Assembly (NCBI RefSeq): GCF_022809715.1
Contig: NZ_CP094459.1
Coordinates: forward strand, 2,604,001 to 2,668,000
From: Burkholderia pyrrocinia
GTDB taxonomy: Bacteria; Pseudomonadota; Gammaproteobacteria; Burkholderiales; Burkholderiaceae
Direction of reading: 5' to 3'
DNA length: 64,000 nucleotides
Position 1 is the stretch's first letter, and the number at the start of each line of letters is the position of its first letter. The notes beneath the pieces are model-generated. The model did not search any database. It was not told where the DNA came from and saw only the letters and a program-made list of their open reading frames with translations. Positions 9,869-16,903 of the stretch are shown here, piece after piece. Both the position numbers and the translations under genes were made by a program.

Positions 9869-10290
9869 GCTCCGCTCCCGCAAACCGAGAACACGAATTC
9901 GCGCTGAAGGTGCGCCGCGCGCTGGACGAGCGCGCGGCCGCACTGCCTGCCGCGACCACCGATCGGCTGGCCGTCGCCCGCCGGGCTGCGCTCGCGCGCA
10001 AGAAGCCCGAGCCCGCGACCGCGCCGGTGTTCGTGCCGGCCTTCGCCGGCGCAGCCGGAGCCTACGGCACGGCGCCCACGAGCCGCCCGCAGACGTCGTT
10101 TGCGCGCCGCCTGCTGCGCGCGTGGCCGCTCGCGCTGCTGCTCGCGGGGCTCATCGGCATCGCCTACTGGGAAGACATGCAGCGCACCGCCGAACTCGCC
10201 GACATCGACGCGGCGATGCTCAGCGACGACCTGCCGCTCAACGCGTATCTCGATCACGGGTTCAACGCGTATCTTTCGCACGCTCACTAA
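9865..10290 (+). CDS. DUF3619 family single-pass membrane protein, possible anti-sigma factor
   Basis: 141 residues. The N-terminal ~75 residues are hydrophilic and helical (KVRRALDERAAALP, RLAVARRAALARKK). One hydrophobic segment follows (AWPLALLLAGLIGIAYW, ~residues 90-106), then a short acidic tail ending in LPLNAYLDHGFNAYLSH. The ATG overlaps the sigma-factor stop codon (ATGA), so translation is coupled. The topology, cytoplasmic helical domain then one membrane span, is that of an anti-sigma factor, but I know of no experimental function for DUF3619; the role is inferred only from position and shape. Confidence 0.8.
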   Translation: MSSAPANREHEFALKVRRALDERAAALPAATTDRLAVARRAALARKKPEPATAPVFVPAFAGAAGAYGTAPTSRPQTSFARRLLRAWPLALLLAGLIGIAYWEDMQRTAELADIDAAMLSDDLPLNAYLDHGFNAYLSHAH

Positions 10291-10316
10291 CAGACAATAA
10301 CGAGGGGATCGCACGG

Positions 10317-11075
10317 GTGAGTCAGAAGCGCGGCCTGGCCGTATTTTTCGGATGCGTGATCGCGATCGCCGTTTCCTACGTCGCCACGTATTCGCGATTC
10401 CACCCGCCCCCCGCGACGACTACCGTCGCGGCCGCCAGCCCTGCCGCGCCCGCATCGGCCGCCGGGCTGACCGCCGACCTCCCGCCGCTGCCACTACCGC
10501 TGCCGGCCGCCACCGGCCCGCTGTCATGGGCGCGCCTCACGCCGGCGCAGCACGCGGCACTCGCGCCGTTCGCCGACCAGTGGGATGGCTTCAGCGACGC
10601 CCGCAAGCGCAAATGGCTGAAGATCGCATCACGTTTCGCGAAGTTGACGCCCGATGATCAAAAGCGCCTGCAGGACCGGATGTCCGAATGGGCGCGGATG
10701 ACGCCCGAGCAGCGCCGCGTCGCGCGCGAAAACTACCAGAGCGCGAAGGAGCTTTCCGCGCAGGCGCGCGAGCGCGCGTGGAAGGCCTACCAGCAACTCC
10801 CCGAGGAGCAGAAGGAACGTCTCGCGGCCGCCGAGCGCCGCCGCCGGCCGAGCGTCGTCAGCGCGCCGCCGACCGTCGCCGACCGTGACGTCCGCCGCCT
10901 CGTCAATTCGCACGAGCACCCAGCAAGCGGGGCAGCCCCCGCACCGGCGCCCGCGTCGGCCAGCGCCTCCGTGCCGCCGGTGCCCGCGTCGTCGACGGCC
11001 GGCGCCGCGTCGGTGCCCGCTGCGGCGGCACCGGTGTCGCCCGCCGACGCGCCTTCGCTGTTCAAGGGCTCCTGA
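10317..11075 (+). CDS. DUF3106 family membrane-anchored periplasmic protein
   Basis: About 252 residues. It has a GTG start (VSQKRGLAVFFGCVIA) with AGGGG ten bases upstream, then a single N-terminal membrane segment. The central helical region is rich in Arg/Trp/Glu heptads (SWARLTPAQHAALAPFADQW, MSEWARMTPEQRRVAREN) typical of DUF3106. The C-terminal ~65 residues are a low-complexity Ala/Pro/Ser tail. The repeating W-x-x-L/M-x-P-x-Q/E pattern resembles periplasmic Spy/CpxP-like stress proteins in general character, but I claim no homology. It lies 26 bases after the DUF3619 gene and 6 before an RDD gene. Confidence 0.8.
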   Translation: MSQKRGLAVFFGCVIAIAVSYVATYSRFHPPPATTTVAAASPAAPASAAGLTADLPPLPLPLPAATGPLSWARLTPAQHAALAPFADQWDGFSDARKRKWLKIASRFAKLTPDDQKRLQDRMSEWARMTPEQRRVARENYQSAKELSAQARERAWKAYQQLPEEQKERLAAAERRRRPSVVSAPPTVADRDVRRLVNSHEHPASGAAPAPAPASASASVPPVPASSTAGAASVPAAAAPVSPADAPSLFKGS

Positions 11076-11081
11076 GCGGCC

Positions 11082-11588
11082 GTGGCGAACGCCCGCGCAC
11101 CCGAGACTCCGGCCGCCGCGCCGTCGGTGCGGCGGCGCCTCGCCGCGCTGCTCTACGAAGGCGTGCTGCTGTTCGGCGTCGTGTTCTTCGCGGGGCTTGC
11201 GTTCAGCCTCGCGACGCAGCAGCGCAACGGCCTCGTCCATCACAACCTGCTCGCCGCGTGGATCGCGCTCGTCGTCGGCGCGTACTTCGTCTGGTTCTGG
11301 ACCCACGGCGGCCAGACGCTGCCGATGAAGACCTGGCGGCTGCGGCTCGAATCGTCGAGCGGCCGGCCGCTGAGCGCCGGCCATGCGCTCGTGCGTTATG
11401 CGCTCGGCTGGCTGTGGTTCCTGCCGCCGCTCGCGCTGCATCCGCTCCTCGGCCTGTCGGTGCCCGTCACGCTGGCGCTCACCGCCGCGTGGATCGCCGC
11501 GTGGGCCGGCGCCGCCCGGCTGCATGCCGGCCGCCAGTTTCCGCACGACCGGATCGCGCGCACGCGCGTCGTCGCCATGCCGCGCTGA
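11082..11588 (+). CDS. RDD family integral membrane protein
   Basis: 168 residues with three to four hydrophobic segments. RDD proteins are small membrane proteins named for Arg-Asp-Asp; here the first segment is preceded by VRRRLAALLYEGVLLFGVVF and the central block is GGQTLPMKTWRLRLESSSGR. Function in the family is largely unknown. It begins with GTG six bases after the DUF3106 stop, so it is the fourth cistron of the sigma-factor operon. No clear terminator follows; the next 160 bases are non-coding up to the PHO-box-like site. Confidence 0.85.
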   Translation: MANARAPETPAAAPSVRRRLAALLYEGVLLFGVVFFAGLAFSLATQQRNGLVHHNLLAAWIALVVGAYFVWFWTHGGQTLPMKTWRLRLESSSGRPLSAGHALVRYALGWLWFLPPLALHPLLGLSVPVTLALTAAWIAAWAGAARLHAGRQFPHDRIARTRVVAMPR

Positions 11589-11748
11589 CGCGCCGCATTC
11601 GCCAGACGAAATCAGTTCGCCCAAGCCTTTCCCGCGTCGCCTGACGCGCATGCCGGACAACCGCCGACCGTTCGGTGCGGCAGATTGCACAACGCCCTTC
11701 ATTCACTGCTAAACACCCTGCATAGGTCGTAATAAGAACGTCTCGTGA

Positions 11749-11766
11749 CTGTCACGGCACAGTCAC
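11749..11766 (+). promoter_or_regulatory. PHO-box-like site (candidate PhoB operator)
   Basis: CTGTCAC-GGCA-CAGTCAC is two 7-mers spaced by 4 bases, the geometry of the PHO box. The first 7-mer matches consensus at the core and the second differs at one base. It lies 47 bases before the PlcP-like gene. A TAATGT -10-like box is at 11788-11793, 21 bases past the site, about one helical turn further than in E. coli pho promoters. The same bases also form an inverted repeat (CGTGACTGT / ACAGTCACG), so a dimeric regulator is an alternative reading. Confidence 0.45.
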
Positions 11767-11812
11767 GCCCGCATGGCGGAATGCCGGTAATGTCAACCGG
11801 CGCGAGTCATGC

Positions 11813-12751
11813 ATGGGCCAGAAACCGTCCGCGACCTCCCTGTTCCGTCACCCGCTCGGCGCTCGCGCCGCCACCGCTTTCCTGTCCGGCTCGGGCGCAA
11901 CCGATGGCCTGGCGTCGCAAGAACCGCCTGCCGCGCACGCCACGCGGCACGACGACCCCGACTCGTCCGCGCATCGCTACCGCACCATCTGGCTGTCCGA
12001 CATCCACCTCGGCTCGAGCGGATGCCAGGCGCCGTACCTGCTCGATTTCCTGCGTCACAACGATTCGGAATACCTGTACCTCGTCGGCGACATCATCGAC
12101 GGCTGGCAGTTGAAGAAAGGCTGGTACTGGCCGCAGGCGCACAACGACGTCGTGCAGAAGATCCTGCGCAAGGCGCGCAAGGGCACGCAGGTCGTCTACA
12201 TCCCCGGCAACCACGACGAAGGCGCGCGGCAGTTCTGCGACCTCGCGTTCGGCGACATCCAGGTGCGCGGCGAGGCGTTCCACACGACGCTCGCAGGCAA
12301 ACGTTTGTGGATCGTGCACGGCGACCTGTTCGACGGCGTGATCCAGCACGCGAAATGGCTCGCGTACCTCGGCGACACGCTCTACACGCTGATCCTCGTG
12401 CTGAACCGCTGGTTCAACCGGATCCGCAGCCGGCTCGGCTTCCAGTACTGGTCGCTGTCGCAGTACCTGAAGCACCAGGTCAAGAACGCGGTCAACTTCA
12501 TCTCGCAGTTCGAGACCGTGATGACCGACGAGGCGCGCCGCCGCGGCTGCGACGGCGTCGTGTGCGGCCACATCCACAAGGCAGAGATCCGCGATATCGA
12601 CGGCGTGCTGTACTGCAACGACGGCGACTGGGTCGAAAGCCTGTCCGCGCTCGTCGAAACGATGGAAGGCGAACTGAAGATCGTCTACTGGACGGTGATG
12701 CGCACCGCACCGTCGGAGACCACGTCGCGCAAGGCCAAGGCCACTGCCTGA
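11813..12751 (+). CDS. plcP: Metallophosphoesterase of the PlcP / LpxH-like family (probable phospholipase C)
   Basis: 312 residues. The calcineurin-like metal motifs are all present: WLSDIHLGS, VGDIIDGWQ, IPGNHDEGA, VHGDLFDG and CGHIHKAEI. Database tools usually call this family UDP-2,3-diacylglucosamine diphosphatase, but its length and the blocks CQAPYLLDFLRH, GWYWPQAHNDVVQK and FQYWSLSQYLKHQVKNAVNF resemble PlcP of Sinorhizobium and marine bacteria, a cytoplasmic phospholipase C that releases diacylglycerol from membrane phospholipids under phosphate starvation. Three things support that assignment: a GT4 glycosyltransferase 29 bases downstream, a diacylglycerol kinase after it, and a PHO-box-like site upstream. 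The first ~55 residues are a non-conserved extension and the true start may be later. Confidence 0.8.
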   Translation: MGQKPSATSLFRHPLGARAATAFLSGSGATDGLASQEPPAAHATRHDDPDSSAHRYRTIWLSDIHLGSSGCQAPYLLDFLRHNDSEYLYLVGDIIDGWQLKKGWYWPQAHNDVVQKILRKARKGTQVVYIPGNHDEGARQFCDLAFGDIQVRGEAFHTTLAGKRLWIVHGDLFDGVIQHAKWLAYLGDTLYTLILVLNRWFNRIRSRLGFQYWSLSQYLKHQVKNAVNFISQFETVMTDEARRRGCDGVVCGHIHKAEIRDIDGVLYCNDGDWVESLSALVETMEGELKIVYWTVMRTAPSETTSRKAKATA

Positions 12752-12780
12752 CACAACCCTACTTACAGGACAATGCCGCG

Positions 12781-13815
12781 ATGAAGATCATGATCGTCAC
12801 CGACGCGTGGGAACCGCAGGTCAACGGCGTCGTGCGCACGCTGAAGAGCACGTCGCGCGAACTCACGGCGCTCGGCCACCGCGTCGAACTGCTGACGCCG
12901 CTGGAATTCCGCACGGTGCCCTGCCCGACCTACCCCGAGATCCGCCTGTCGATCCTGCCGTATCGCAAGCTGCGCGCGCGGATCGACGCGTTCGCGCCCG
13001 ACGCGCTGCACATCGCGACCGAAGGCCCGCTCGGCCTCGCCGCGCGACGCTATGCGCGTACCCACAAGCTGCCGTTCACGACCGCATACCACACGCGCTT
13101 TCCGGAATACGTGCAGGCGCGCTTCGGCATTCCGCTGGCCGCGACCTACCGCTTCCTGCACTGGTTCCACGGCCCGTCGCTCGCGGTGATGGCGCCGACG
13201 CCGGTCGTCAAGGAAGACCTCGAGAAGTTCGGCTTCACGAACGTCGTGCTGTGGACCCGCGGCGTCGATCTCGACATCTTCCGCCCGATGGAGTCGAAGG
13301 TGCTCAACACCGCGCGGCCGATCTTCCTGTACGTGGGCCGTGTTGCGATCGAAAAGAACGTCGAGGCGTTCCTGCGTCTCGACCTGCCCGGCTCGAAGTG
13401 GGTCGCGGGCGAAGGCCCCGCGCTCGCGGAGCTGAAGTCGCGCTATCCGGAGGCGAACTATCTCGGCGTGCTGTCACAGGCCGAACTCGCGAAGGTGTAT
13501 GCTGCGGCCGACGTGTTCGTGTTCCCGAGTCGCACCGACACGTTCGGCCTCGTGCTGCTCGAGGCGCTCGCGTGCGGCACGCCGGTTGCCGCGTATCCCG
13601 TCACGGGCCCGATCGACGTGCTCAGCGGCGGCGACGCAGGCTCGATGCACGAGGACCTGCAGGAAGCCTGCCTCGAAGCGCTGAAGATCGAACGCACGAC
13701 TGCGCGCGCGTGGGCGGAACGCTTCTCGTGGCGCGCGGCATCCGAGCAGTTCGCATCGCATCTGAAGCCGCTGCCGAAAACCGCGTACTCGCCAGCCGAA
13801 GGTGCCGCCGTTTGA
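12781..13815 (+). CDS. GT4 glycosyltransferase, probable diacylglycerol glycosyltransferase (Agt-like)
   Basis: 344 residues with the GT-B fold. The N-terminal acceptor domain starts MKIMIVTDAWEPQVNGVVRT, where the V-N-G-V-x-R loop binds the donor phosphate. The C-terminal donor domain has FLYVGRVAIEKNV, GEGPALAEL and FPSRTDTFGLVLLEALACG, which includes the GT4 E-x7-E motif. This is the type annotated as SQD2/PimB-like and paired with PlcP in phosphate-starved proteobacteria, where it glycosylates diacylglycerol to replace phospholipid. Position between plcP and dgkA fits that role. Sugar donor and acceptor cannot be read from sequence; an LPS-sugar transferase is the alternative. Confidence 0.82.
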   Translation: MKIMIVTDAWEPQVNGVVRTLKSTSRELTALGHRVELLTPLEFRTVPCPTYPEIRLSILPYRKLRARIDAFAPDALHIATEGPLGLAARRYARTHKLPFTTAYHTRFPEYVQARFGIPLAATYRFLHWFHGPSLAVMAPTPVVKEDLEKFGFTNVVLWTRGVDLDIFRPMESKVLNTARPIFLYVGRVAIEKNVEAFLRLDLPGSKWVAGEGPALAELKSRYPEANYLGVLSQAELAKVYAAADVFVFPSRTDTFGLVLLEALACGTPVAAYPVTGPIDVLSGGDAGSMHEDLQEACLEALKIERTTARAWAERFSWRAASEQFASHLKPLPKTAYSPAEGAAV

Positions 13816-14348
13816 AACGAGACCTGAACGACAAGACCCCTCCCCCCGCCGCGACACAGCAACGGCACCGCCCGTTCGACGAGGAAGAGCCGCATGGCGA
13901 CACGGACGCGCACGCGTCCGAGCCGCTCGGCCCCGACGATCAACTGACGCCGCTGCCGCCGAATCCGTACAAGCGCCACCGCGGCATCACGCGCGCATGG
14001 TACGCACTCAAGCATTCGCTGAACGGCTTTCGTGTCGCGATCCGCGAGGAGAGCGCGTTTCGCCAGGAGCTCACGCTCGCCGCGCTGATGCTCCCGATCG
14101 GCGCGTTCGCGCCGGTGCCGGCCGCATCGCGCGCGCTGCTGATCGCGTCGGTGCTGCTGGTGCTGATCGTCGAACTGCTGAACTCGAGCGTCGAGGCCGC
14201 GATCGACCGCATCTCGCTCGAACGCCACGAACTTTCCAAACGCGCGAAGGATCTCGGCAGCGCGGCCGTGACGGTCGCGCTGTTCGCGTGCGTTACGACC
14301 TGGGGCTTCGTGCTCGGCCCGGTCGTCGCGCACTGGCTCGGCTTCTAG
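13812..14348 (+). CDS. dgkA: Diacylglycerol kinase (DgkA)
   Basis: 178 residues. The C-terminal ~120 match the small trimeric membrane kinase that phosphorylates diacylglycerol to phosphatidic acid. It has three hydrophobic segments, EESAFRQELTLAA, the catalytic stretch ELLNSSVEAAIDRIS, and ELSKRAKDLGSAAV. The first ~58 residues are a hydrophilic, Pro/Asp/His-rich extension absent from the E. coli enzyme. The only plausible start is TTG 13812, which overlaps the TGA of the glycosyltransferase gene (TTGA); no in-frame ATG precedes the conserved part. Coupling to a PlcP/GT4 pair suggests it recycles diacylglycerol released from phospholipid. Confidence 0.93.
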   Translation: MKRDLNDKTPPPAATQQRHRPFDEEEPHGDTDAHASEPLGPDDQLTPLPPNPYKRHRGITRAWYALKHSLNGFRVAIREESAFRQELTLAALMLPIGAFAPVPAASRALLIASVLLVLIVELLNSSVEAAIDRISLERHELSKRAKDLGSAAVTVALFACVTTWGFVLGPVVAHWLGF

Positions 14349-14554
14349 CCGGCGGCCCGCCGCGCGCGTCGCGCATCGCCCGCGTGCGGCGCTGCACCAT
14401 CCGTCGCGCGGGGCCGCGATCACGAAATGCGCCCGATGTGGCGAAACCCCGGTTTATAATCGTCCGCCAGACATAGAACAGCAACCCGCGCCGGACGAAT
14501 CTCGCAGCATCGATTGCAGCGCCCGCCAGTCCGGCACACACAGGGCCGGACGAC

Positions 14555-15313
14555 ATGGAAGCGAAACCTCCCCGCCGCACCCGCGAACGGATTCTCGAGT
14601 TGTCGTTGAAACTCTTCAACGAGATCGGCGAGCCGAACGTCACGACCACGACGATCGCCGAGGAAATGGAAATCAGTCCAGGCAACCTGTACTACCATTT
14701 CCGCAACAAGGACGACATCATCAACAGCATCTTCGCGCAGTTCGAGCAGCAGATCGAACGGCGGCTGCGCTTTCCCGAAGATCATCGTCCGACGATCGAC
14801 GAAACCTGGTCGTACCTGCAGTACATGGCCGATTTCATGTGGACCTACCGGTTCCTGTATCGCGACCTCAACGACCTGCTCGCCCGCAACCGCACGCTCG
14901 AGACGCACTTCAAGCAGATCATCAGCCACAAGGTGCGCTTCGCGCGCGAGATGTGCGAGCTGCTCGTGTCCGACGCCGAGATGGTCGCGACGCCCGCCGA
15001 GATCGAAGTCATCGCCACCAACATGGCCGTCATTTCGACGTACTGGCTGTCGTATCAGTACGTGATGCATCCGCGCAAGTACAACGACCAGGACGCGATT
15101 CGCGAGGAACTGCACCAGGTCAGCATGCACGTGATCTCCGTGATGGCGCCGTACCTGCGCGGCCGTTCGCGCCAGCTGTTCGACGACCTGGTCTCCGGCA
15201 AGCTGCCGAAGCGCCAGTTCACCGACTACCTGCCGCCGCGCGACGGTTCGCCCCGCCCCGCTGACAGCCCGGTCGTCAGTGGGCAGGCCCCCGCCAAGGA
15301 TTCCAAGCAATGA
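14555..15313 (+). CDS. TetR/AcrR family transcriptional regulator
   Basis: 252 residues. The N-terminal DNA-binding domain reads RRTRERILELSLKLFNEIGE, with the helix-turn-helix TTTIAEEMEISPGNLYYHFR and NKDDIINSIF. The long C-terminal ligand-binding domain (residues ~70-225) contains EIEVIATNMAVISTYWLSYQ; a ~27-residue Pro/Ser-rich tail ends the protein. Length is above the TetR average. The start ATG follows a GGCCGGAC stretch with only a weak ribosome site. Its stop overlaps the next start (ATGA), so it is co-transcribed with the LOG-family gene. Ligand unknown. Confidence 0.92.
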   Translation: MEAKPPRRTRERILELSLKLFNEIGEPNVTTTTIAEEMEISPGNLYYHFRNKDDIINSIFAQFEQQIERRLRFPEDHRPTIDETWSYLQYMADFMWTYRFLYRDLNDLLARNRTLETHFKQIISHKVRFAREMCELLVSDAEMVATPAEIEVIATNMAVISTYWLSYQYVMHPRKYNDQDAIREELHQVSMHVISVMAPYLRGRSRQLFDDLVSGKLPKRQFTDYLPPRDGSPRPADSPVVSGQAPAKDSKQ

Positions 15314-15891
15314 AGGCAGTCTGCGTTTACTGCGGCTCGTCGTCCGGCGTGCGGCCCGTCTATGCCGACGCCGCGCGCGCATTCGGCCGCGCGCTCGTCG
15401 GTGCCGGCCTGACGCTCGTATACGGCGGCGGCCGTGTCGGCCTGATGGGCGTGATCGCCGACGAAGTGATGGCGGCCGGCGGCCGTGCGGTCGGCGTGAT
15501 CCCCGAACTGCTCGTCGACAAGGAAGTCGGCCATACGGGGCTGTCGGAACTGCACGTCGTGCCCGACATGCACCATCGCAAGAAAATGATGGCCGACCTC
15601 TCGGACGCGTTCGTCGCGATGCCCGGCGGCGCCGGCACGCTCGAGGAACTCTTCGAGGTCTACACGTGGGCGCAGCTCGGCTACCACCGCAAGCCCGTCG
15701 CGCTCTACAACATCGATTCGTTCTACGACCCGCTGATCGCGCTGCTGCGTCATACGGTCGACGAGGGTTTCATGCGTCCGGCCTATTTCGACGCGCTGTG
15801 CGTCGATTCGGAACCGGTCGAACTGATCGAGCGGCTGCGCCGCTATCAACCGCCCGCCCGCGACAAGTGGGCGCCCGACGCAGCGAAGTAA
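15310..15891 (+). CDS. LOG family (TIGR00730) nucleoside 5'-monophosphate phosphoribohydrolase
   Basis: 193 residues, Rossmann-like lysine-decarboxylase-fold protein. The family signature PGGAGTLEE is complete (residues ~105-113), with YGGGRVGLMGVIAD upstream and HHRKKMMADLSDAFVAM between them. Related enzymes hydrolyse cytokinin-riboside or purine 5'-monophosphates to the free base and ribose 5-phosphate. The start overlaps the TetR stop and an SDR follows after 22 bases. In plant-associated Burkholderia a cytokinin-activating role is possible, but a general nucleotide-salvage role is equally consistent. Confidence 0.93.
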   Translation: MKAVCVYCGSSSGVRPVYADAARAFGRALVGAGLTLVYGGGRVGLMGVIADEVMAAGGRAVGVIPELLVDKEVGHTGLSELHVVPDMHHRKKMMADLSDAFVAMPGGAGTLEELFEVYTWAQLGYHRKPVALYNIDSFYDPLIALLRHTVDEGFMRPAYFDALCVDSEPVELIERLRRYQPPARDKWAPDAAK

Positions 15892-15913
15892 CCGCCCCCG
15901 GGAGCCGCACGCG

Positions 15914-16675
15914 ATGACCGCACCGTCCGGCCGCAAGGCCGTCCTCGTCACCGGCGCGAGCCGCGGCATCGGCCGCGCGACCGCCGTGCTCGCGGCCGAA
16001 CGCGGCTGGGACGTCGGCATCAACTACGCGCGCGACGCGGCGGCAGCCGAACGCACCGCGCAGGCCGTCCGCGATGCAGGTGGCCGTGCGTGCGTCGTCG
16101 CAGGCGACGTCGCGAACGAAGCCGACGTCGTCGCGATGTTCGACACCGTCGCGGCCGCGTTCGGACGCCTCGACGCGCTCGTCAACAACGCGGGCATCGT
16201 CGCGCCGTCGATGCCGCTCGCCGACATGCCGGCCGACCGGCTGCGGCGGATGTTCGACACCAACGTGCTCGGCGCGTACCTGTGCGCGCGCGAAGCCGCG
16301 CGCCGGCTGTCCACCGACCGCGGCGGCCAGGGCGGCGCGATCGTCAACGTCTCGTCGATCGCCTCGCGGCTCGGCTCGCCGAACGAATACGTCGACTACG
16401 CGGGCTCGAAAGGCGCGGTCGATTCGCTGACGATCGGCCTTGCGAAGGAACTCGGCCCGCACGGCGTGCGCGTCAACGCGGTGCGCCCCGGCCTGATCGA
16501 GACCGAAATCCACGCGAGCGGCGGCCAGCCGGGCCGTGCTGCCCGCCTCGGCGCGCAGACGCCGCTCGGCCGCGCGGGCGAAGCGCACGAGATCGCCGAA
16601 GCGATCGTCTGGCTGCTCGGCGACGCGGCGTCCTACACGACGGGCGCCCTGCTCGACGTCGGCGGCGGCCGGTAG
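15914..16675 (+). CDS. SDR family NAD(P)-dependent oxidoreductase
   Basis: 253 residues, classical short-chain dehydrogenase. The cofactor motif is TGASRGIGRATAV near residue 13, the NNAG block is DALVNNAGIVAPS, the catalytic Ser lies in IVNVSSIASRLGS, and Y-x3-K is in YVDYAGSKGAVDSL. VRPGLIETEIHASGGQPGRA follows. The protein resembles the sugar/FabG-like group annotated as glucose 1-dehydrogenase or 3-oxoacyl-ACP reductase; the substrate cannot be assigned. It is the third cistron of the TetR-LOG-SDR cluster, with no obvious terminator directly after. Confidence 0.92.
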   Translation: MTAPSGRKAVLVTGASRGIGRATAVLAAERGWDVGINYARDAAAAERTAQAVRDAGGRACVVAGDVANEADVVAMFDTVAAAFGRLDALVNNAGIVAPSMPLADMPADRLRRMFDTNVLGAYLCAREAARRLSTDRGGQGGAIVNVSSIASRLGSPNEYVDYAGSKGAVDSLTIGLAKELGPHGVRVNAVRPGLIETEIHASGGQPGRAARLGAQTPLGRAGEAHEIAEAIVWLLGDAASYTTGALLDVGGGR

Positions 16676-16744
16676 CCGCACGCGCGGCACGTCAAAACAG
16701 CTGCCTCGAACAAGCTGTCGTCACGGCGCCACAAATCTCCACAA

Positions 16745-16791
16745 TTTCGTGACGGTTTCAGTAAACATTCGTAACAGTTCCGTGATTTACT
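16745..16791 (+). promoter_or_regulatory. Four tandem 11-bp repeats plus -10 box upstream of the ArnT-like gene
   Basis: Consecutive 11-mers TTTCGTGACGG, TTTCAGTAAAC, ATTCGTAACAG and TTCCGTGATTT (16745-16788) share TTTCGTRA in the same register, one helical turn apart, on one face of the helix. The last overlaps a -10-like TTTACT (16786-16791). The layout is that of an OmpR/PhoB-class response-regulator operator replacing the -35 box. Confidence 0.5.
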
Positions 16792-16805
16792 AGCGGCCAG
16801 CCCGA

Positions 16806-16830
16806 CAGGCGTCGTAAACGCCTGTTTCTT
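16806..16830 (+). terminator. Hairpin with T-rich tail in the leader of the ArnT-like gene
   Basis: CAGGCGT (16806-16812) and ACGCCTG (16818-16824) form a 7-bp stem with loop CGTAA, followed by TTTCTT. It sits between the proposed promoter and the start codon, so it could be the terminator of the SDR operon or an attenuator for the downstream gene. Confidence 0.5.
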
Positions 16831-16903
16831 GCCGCCCTGATGCGGCCCTTATCGGTCCGGCCCATGTCGCCGAACCGGCTCGACTCGACCCGAGATCTTT
16901 TCC

